Shown piece by piece: positions 39,817-42,996 of a stretch of 42,996 nt of DNA. Both the position numbers and the translations under genes were made by a program. Positions within the stretch are counted from its first letter, which is position 1; each line of letters opens with the position of its first letter. The notes beneath the pieces are model-generated. The model searched no databases, had not been told where the DNA came from, and saw only the letters and a program-made list of their open reading frames with translations. The DNA comes from a virus: the IMG/VR virus record IMGVR_UViG_3300032282_004968, positions 1 to 42,996 of that record; one strand, written 5' to 3'.

Positions 39817-41961
39817 TCAGGCGTGCGTGTTCTTGAAGCCGTTTTCGAGCTTCATCTTGCGTGCTTTGGAGGGGAAGATGACGCCTTCCAGGTAGGAGGC
39901 GAGGGTGGTGGGTAGCGCGGCCATGTCCTGAACGATGACGTTTTCGGGAAAGAGGTGCTTGACGCCCTGAGCGGCGTACTGATCGAGTGCGACCCCGACG
40001 ATGTTGATCTTGGATTCGGCGGCGATGCGAATCTGCCCACGAACGACGCCGGGATTGTCGGGCAATCCATCGGTGAGCGTGAGTACGATGCGGTGTCTTT
40101 CGTGACGTTTGTTGAGCATCTGGAGCGCGTACTGAATGCCATCTTCGAGGGGCGTGCCGCCGGTTGCGACGATGCCGGGGAAACGGGGCAGAGCCTTGTT
40201 CATGGGTTCATCCCAATCCTTGAAGACATCGATAACGACGGGCGCTTGTCGGTGACAATCGACCATGTGTGTGATCTCGGGTGCATGTTCCGAAATCTTG
40301 GAGTAAGAGCCGTTACGGGGTCCGACGACAAGAATGGGGCAACCGAGGGATGCCAATGCGTCTGCGATGGCGACAGCGGCGCGAATGGTGTCCATGCGCA
40401 GGTCGGACATGGATCCCGATTCATCGATGACCAGGGCCACGGCGAGGCTGCAATCAGGTTTCTGATCACGTCGATAGTCGGGGCGCGTAGGTTCGATGCC
40501 GGACTTGATTTCGACGATGGAGTCGACCATGCGACGTTCGCTGATATCGCAACCCTGTCGGACGCCGTGGGTAAACACGGGGGTCCGTGCGGCGAGGAAT
40601 CGATTTCGGAGTCTGGACCGTAGAGCGGCGATTTCCTTACGGACGGAGTTTCGGATGTTGAATCCGGTCTTGGGGTCAAGATTACGACCGAATAGAACCT
40701 CGTCCGCGTTGGGCACGGCAGGTCGCCACGCTACCTCATCAGGTTCGAGGTCTTCGTGAAGGAAGTTGTCAATCGCCTGCGCGAGGGCCTGGGCACCGTC
40801 CTGCACGGCCATTTCGGCGCCATCGGCAATGGCTTCGACCAGCGCCGCCGCAAGCTGCTGAATGTCGTAATCGTTGAGGTACTGGTGGCCGCCACCTTCG
40901 GCGCCGACTTCACCCTCGGATTCCTGACCTTTGGTCCCCTGACCTTTGGTCCCCTGACCTTTGGTCCCCTGACCTTTGGTCCCCTGACCCTCGGATTCCT
41001 GACCATCGGATTCCTGACCATCGGATTCCTGACCATCGGATTCCTGACCCTCGGATTCCTGACCCTCGGATCCCTGACCTTTGGATCCCTGACCTTTGGA
41101 TCCCTGACCTTTGGATCCCTGACCTTTGGATTCCTGACCTTTGGATTCCTGACTTTTCTCCATTTCTTCGCTAAGGGCCAGTACGATATCCATGGCGGCC
41201 CAAGTTGCGGCGAGATCGTCATGCTCACCGAGATTGATCGCGGCATCGAGAATGGGCTTCAAAGGTCCATTGACGATTGCGAATGCCTCGGGGCATTGCT
41301 TCTCATAGAAGGCATAGGCATTTCGCGTGCGAGGGGAATCGTATCCAAGCCCGAGATCGCGAAAGGCCAGCCCGACGAACGTAAGAAGCGGGTTCGAAGG
41401 CATGCTCTTGGCAAAGCCTTCGCTTTCCATCTTGAGGATGAGATCCTGAAGTTCGACCATCTTGGGTTGAGCCCCGGGAAACCGCTTGCATCCGCAGCGT
41501 TCGATGCGGATGTCTTCGACGATGTTCGACCATGTAAGCAACGCAGGAATGGCACCCTTCCAGAAAGCGGCGGGGGCCTTGTTCCAGCGTTCCATGAGGG
41601 GTCCCTCAACCTCATTGAGCTTGAGGGACGTTCGTCGGCTGTAAAGGGTATGCCAAGCCTCATGGTACGCCCCGCCCACCAAGGCAAGGGCCATACCCAT
41701 GGGCAGGTCATCCGGTGTCGCTGCGATCACGATATGCGGGTTGGGGATCGTCATGGAATTCGCTTCTGAGACCAGACTGCGAACGTCCCCAGAAAAGTGC
41801 TTGAGTCCCGCGAACAGCTTACGGGCTGTCCAGGTATCCATGTTCTTGAAGGCAGACCCGTATGAGAACACGGGTCGGGAGATCCCCGTGCCCGTGAGTA
41901 CGGCGTCCACGGACGCCTGGTGCGTCCGACGCCACTTCGATCCGTTAAGCTGACTCAGCAT
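39817..41961 (-). CDS. CobT-like protein: zinc motif, pentapeptide repeat, VWA domain
   Basis: 714-residue protein. The N-terminal part has a zinc-protease-like HEAWH (100-104) with 'NIVEDIRIE' (146-154) after it, the pair also found in CobT/NorD-type proteins. Residues 271-350 are 16 tandem pentapeptides (QESKG, QGSKG, QESDG, QGTKG types). The C-terminus is a von Willebrand A domain with a full metal site: DESGS (513-517), the Thr in 'ATGGTPL', and 'LTDGLPDN'. Such proteins normally work with a MoxR/CobS-type AAA+ ATPase as a chaperone-like remodeller; no such ATPase is in this window. ATG 41961 has AGGAG five bases upstream. The target is unknown; cobalt chelation itself is unlikely. Confidence 0.72.
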   Translation of the reverse strand: MLSQLNGSKWRRTHQASVDAVLTGTGISRPVFSYGSAFKNMDTWTARKLFAGLKHFSGDVRSLVSEANSMTIPNPHIVIAATPDDLPMGMALALVGGAYHEAWHTLYSRRTSLKLNEVEGPLMERWNKAPAAFWKGAIPALLTWSNIVEDIRIERCGCKRFPGAQPKMVELQDLILKMESEGFAKSMPSNPLLTFVGLAFRDLGLGYDSPRTRNAYAFYEKQCPEAFAIVNGPLKPILDAAINLGEHDDLAATWAAMDIVLALSEEMEKSQESKGQESKGQGSKGQGSKGQGSKGQGSEGQESEGQESDGQESDGQESDGQESEGQGTKGQGTKGQGTKGQGTKGQESEGEVGAEGGGHQYLNDYDIQQLAAALVEAIADGAEMAVQDGAQALAQAIDNFLHEDLEPDEVAWRPAVPNADEVLFGRNLDPKTGFNIRNSVRKEIAALRSRLRNRFLAARTPVFTHGVRQGCDISERRMVDSIVEIKSGIEPTRPDYRRDQKPDCSLAVALVIDESGSMSDLRMDTIRAAVAIADALASLGCPILVVGPRNGSYSKISEHAPEITHMVDCHRQAPVVIDVFKDWDEPMNKALPRFPGIVATGGTPLEDGIQYALQMLNKRHERHRIVLTLTDGLPDNPGVVRGQIRIAAESKINIVGVALDQYAAQGVKHLFPENVIVQDMAALPTTLASYLEGVIFPSKARKMKLENGFKNTHA
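40912..41151. repeat. Sixteen 15-bp tandem repeats in the VWA gene
   Basis: Unit on the plus strand is ACC-TTT-GGA-TTC-CTG and close variants, read on the minus strand as Gln-(Glu/Gly)-(Ser/Thr)-(Lys/Glu/Asp)-Gly. Blocks of identical neighbours (four QGTKG, three QESDG, three QGSKG) show local homogenisation. The length is likely to vary between relatives. Confidence 0.95.
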
Positions 41962-42113
41962 AGAAGCTCCTTCTGGTCTGATAGGGCTGGTTTCCCCATA
42001 TAAACGGAAAGATCGACCCCCAGGAATCGACTTTATTCATGTCGATTGTCGGTTCCATTCGGCCCTAGGATGCGTTTGTTTCACGAACATCGCAGTCACA
42101 TAGGAGGTGACCA
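41962..42113. promoter_or_regulatory. Divergent promoter region between VWA and leader peptide genes
   Basis: It contains the VWA ribosome site (AGGAG), a TATAAA-like sequence near 41999-42004, and an AATCGAC/GTCGATT hairpin near 42026-42048. AGGAGG sits at the right end for the leader peptide. No -35/-10 pair is convincing. Confidence 0.35.
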
Positions 42114-42167
42114 GTGACCCTTCCCCAAGCCATTGAGATCGTCGAACTGAGAGGCCGCACATGTTGA
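42114..42167 (+). CDS. 17-residue leader peptide
   Basis: GTG 42114 with a near-perfect AGGAGGTGA site (AGGAGG ends six bases upstream) opens a 17-codon frame, MTLPQAIEIVELRGRTC, ending TGA. It overlaps the next gene's ATG (42161) by seven bases, in a different frame. It is likely a translated leader that couples or regulates the downstream gene. Confidence 0.55.
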   Translation: MTLPQAIEIVELRGRTC

Positions 42168-42397
42168 AGATCCGCACTGCGGCTGACAACAAGCAACTCG
42201 CTCCTGGTGAAGTCCAGTTCGAGTCCATTCAGGGGGCCGTGTCGGCGGCGTTTCACCTGGTGGCATCTGTGCATCCCGTCGTCTGCATCACCACCGTCAG
42301 GGGCATCCCATCGAGAAAGGCCCAGTTCGCTTTCCTCGATGCCGAGGCCCTGGACGCCTTCATCGCCCACCTCCAGACCCTACGGGGTAAGTTGTGA
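42161..42397 (+). CDS. Small hypothetical protein
   Basis: 78-residue protein, unrecognised. ATG 42161 has GAGG six bases upstream within the leader peptide frame. It has an alpha/beta pattern with 'GAVSAAFHLVASVHPVVCITTVRG' (in part) and a C-terminal helix 'AEALDAFIAHLQTLRGKL'. The frame continues after the TGA for 28 more sense codons. Confidence 0.6.
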   Translation: MLKIRTAADNKQLAPGEVQFESIQGAVSAAFHLVASVHPVVCITTVRGIPSRKAQFAFLDAEALDAFIAHLQTLRGKL

Positions 42398-42554
42398 AGA
42401 CGCTGTGAAGGACCCTTCAACACAGGCTGGTATGGCCGCACGGCCACCGCGCTGATCGACGCGGGTCTGTGCAATCCCACGTAAATTCAGTTCTCAAGTT
42501 CACTTGTAGGCGTTTATCAAGTGCATCTTCCAATCAGGAACAGGAGAGAAGAAC
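42398..42554 (+). other. Gap with an in-frame downstream open stretch
   Basis: After the TGA at 42395-42397 the same frame stays open to TAA, reading 'EGPFNTGWYGRTATALIDAG' and a few more residues, which looks protein-like but has no start codon. The rest leads to the GGAG of the next gene. I see no RNA gene. Confidence 0.3.
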
Positions 42555-42851
42555 ATGAGTAATTTCGTCGGTAAGAAGTGTGTTGTCACCACGGCCCATC
42601 GGGGCGTGTTTTTCGGGGAAGTCCTCGCCTATAACGAGGCAACGAAGGTCATCGACATCAAGGACTGCCGGGTAGCAGTCTACTGGCCTGCCGAAGTGCG
42701 GGGGTTCGTCGGGCTGGCCTTTACCGGACCCCTGGAAGGTGCCCGCATCTCCCCCCCTGCGCCATTGTCGCAATTCACGGATGTGACGGGCATCCTTTCT
42801 TGCACGGATGCTTCCATCAAAGAGTGGGAAGCTGACAAGTGGTCCGCATGA
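42555..42851 (+). CDS. DUF6948-like small phage protein
   Basis: 98-residue protein. 'VVTTAHRGVFFGEVLAYN', 'CRVAVYWPAEVRGFVGLAFTGP' (in part) and a late 'DASIKEWEADKW' follow the layout I associate with a small conserved phage family (DUF6948: 'VrTySAGVFaG.L', 'aRRiwYW.Ga.sL..lA..G'). The function is unknown. ATG 42555 has GGAG nine bases upstream. It is followed immediately by another gene starting two bases after its stop. Confidence 0.65.
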   Translation: MSNFVGKKCVVTTAHRGVFFGEVLAYNEATKVIDIKDCRVAVYWPAEVRGFVGLAFTGPLEGARISPPAPLSQFTDVTGILSCTDASIKEWEADKWSA

Positions 42852-42852
42852 G

Positions 42853-42996
42853 ATGAACCTTCCCCATCCATTCGAATCTGCTGAATCCCTAGAGGTCACC
42901 GCCAAAGGGGAAATCCATCTGGTCAACGGTAAGGGGCGGGTGCTTGCGGCGTTGCCGCTGGCAACGGCCTGGAGCCTGTCCAAAGGTGAGTCCGGA
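42853..42996 (+). CDS. 5' part of a gene cut by the window edge
   Basis: ATG 42853 opens a frame of 48 codons that continues past the end of the window (MNLPHPFESAESLEVTAKGE...). It begins one base after the stop of the previous gene, so coupling is likely. Too little is visible to name it. Confidence 0.5.
   Translation, partial: MNLPHPFESAESLEVTAKGEIHLVNGKGRVLAALPLATAWSLSKGESG

Noticed and set aside
40756-41769. 337-codon plus-strand frame opposite the VWA gene
   Set aside because: It is the antisense of the VWA gene including its repeats; the minus-strand product has clear domains.
1-42996. Genome-wide reassignment of TAG
   Set aside because: TAG ends the sheath gene immediately before a terminator and ends the sigma-like gene where read-through quickly meets another TAG. 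Most genes show no need for recoding.

Overview
The window reads as a dense piece of a large tailed-phage genome, most likely a myovirus of the jumbo class. A contractile tail sheath gene and other virion-like proteins lie at the left end. The rest is packed with replication, recombination and transcription genes in tightly overlapping cassettes (ATGA, GTGA, TAATG and TGATG junctions). No rRNA, ribosomal protein or housekeeping gene is visible, and I found no tRNA. The host cannot be named from this sequence.

Layout. 1-10.4 kb (mostly minus strand): an exceptionally long tail sheath gene with a clear terminator, virion-like proteins, a protein with an N-terminal Dps/ferritin-like domain, and two small plus-strand genes, one FmdB-type zinc ribbon. 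10.4-13.1 kb: a sigma/HTH factor, a NusG-like protein with a KOW motif, and DnaX. 13.1-30.8 kb (minus): a degenerate metallopeptidase-like protein, a TOPRIM primase-like protein, the C-terminal half of a Rad50-like ATPase, a DnaN-like sliding clamp, a Cas4/RecB-type nuclease, Mre11, a DNA methyltransferase, the N-terminal half of Rad50 ending in a zinc hook, RecA, RuvC, a probable SSB and a RecD-like helicase interrupted by an intein. 30.9-38.7 kb (mostly plus): a tandem-HTH protein, an odd 1.1-kb AT-rich tract, a zinc ribbon protein, clamp-loader delta-prime and delta, a membrane protein and a large HExxH peptidase. 39.1-42.0 kb (minus): a double zinc-finger protein and a CobT-like HEXXH plus VWA protein with a 16-unit pentapeptide repeat. 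42.1-43.0 kb (plus): small genes, the last cut by the window edge.

How they fit together. DnaN, DnaX, delta-prime and delta form a full bacterial-type clamp and clamp loader. Primase, SSB, RecA, RuvC, Mre11/Rad50, RecD and a Cas4-like nuclease form a replication and recombination kit. The sigma-like and NusG-like genes would act on RNA polymerase. The most unusual points are the phage-borne bacterial clamp system, the two-gene Rad50, the intein with an apparently dead homing endonuclease, the Dps-like fusion, a TAG-riddled open frame at 33 kb, a two-copy structured intergenic element, and many perfect hairpins inside genes. All calls come from reading the sequence; no database search was run.
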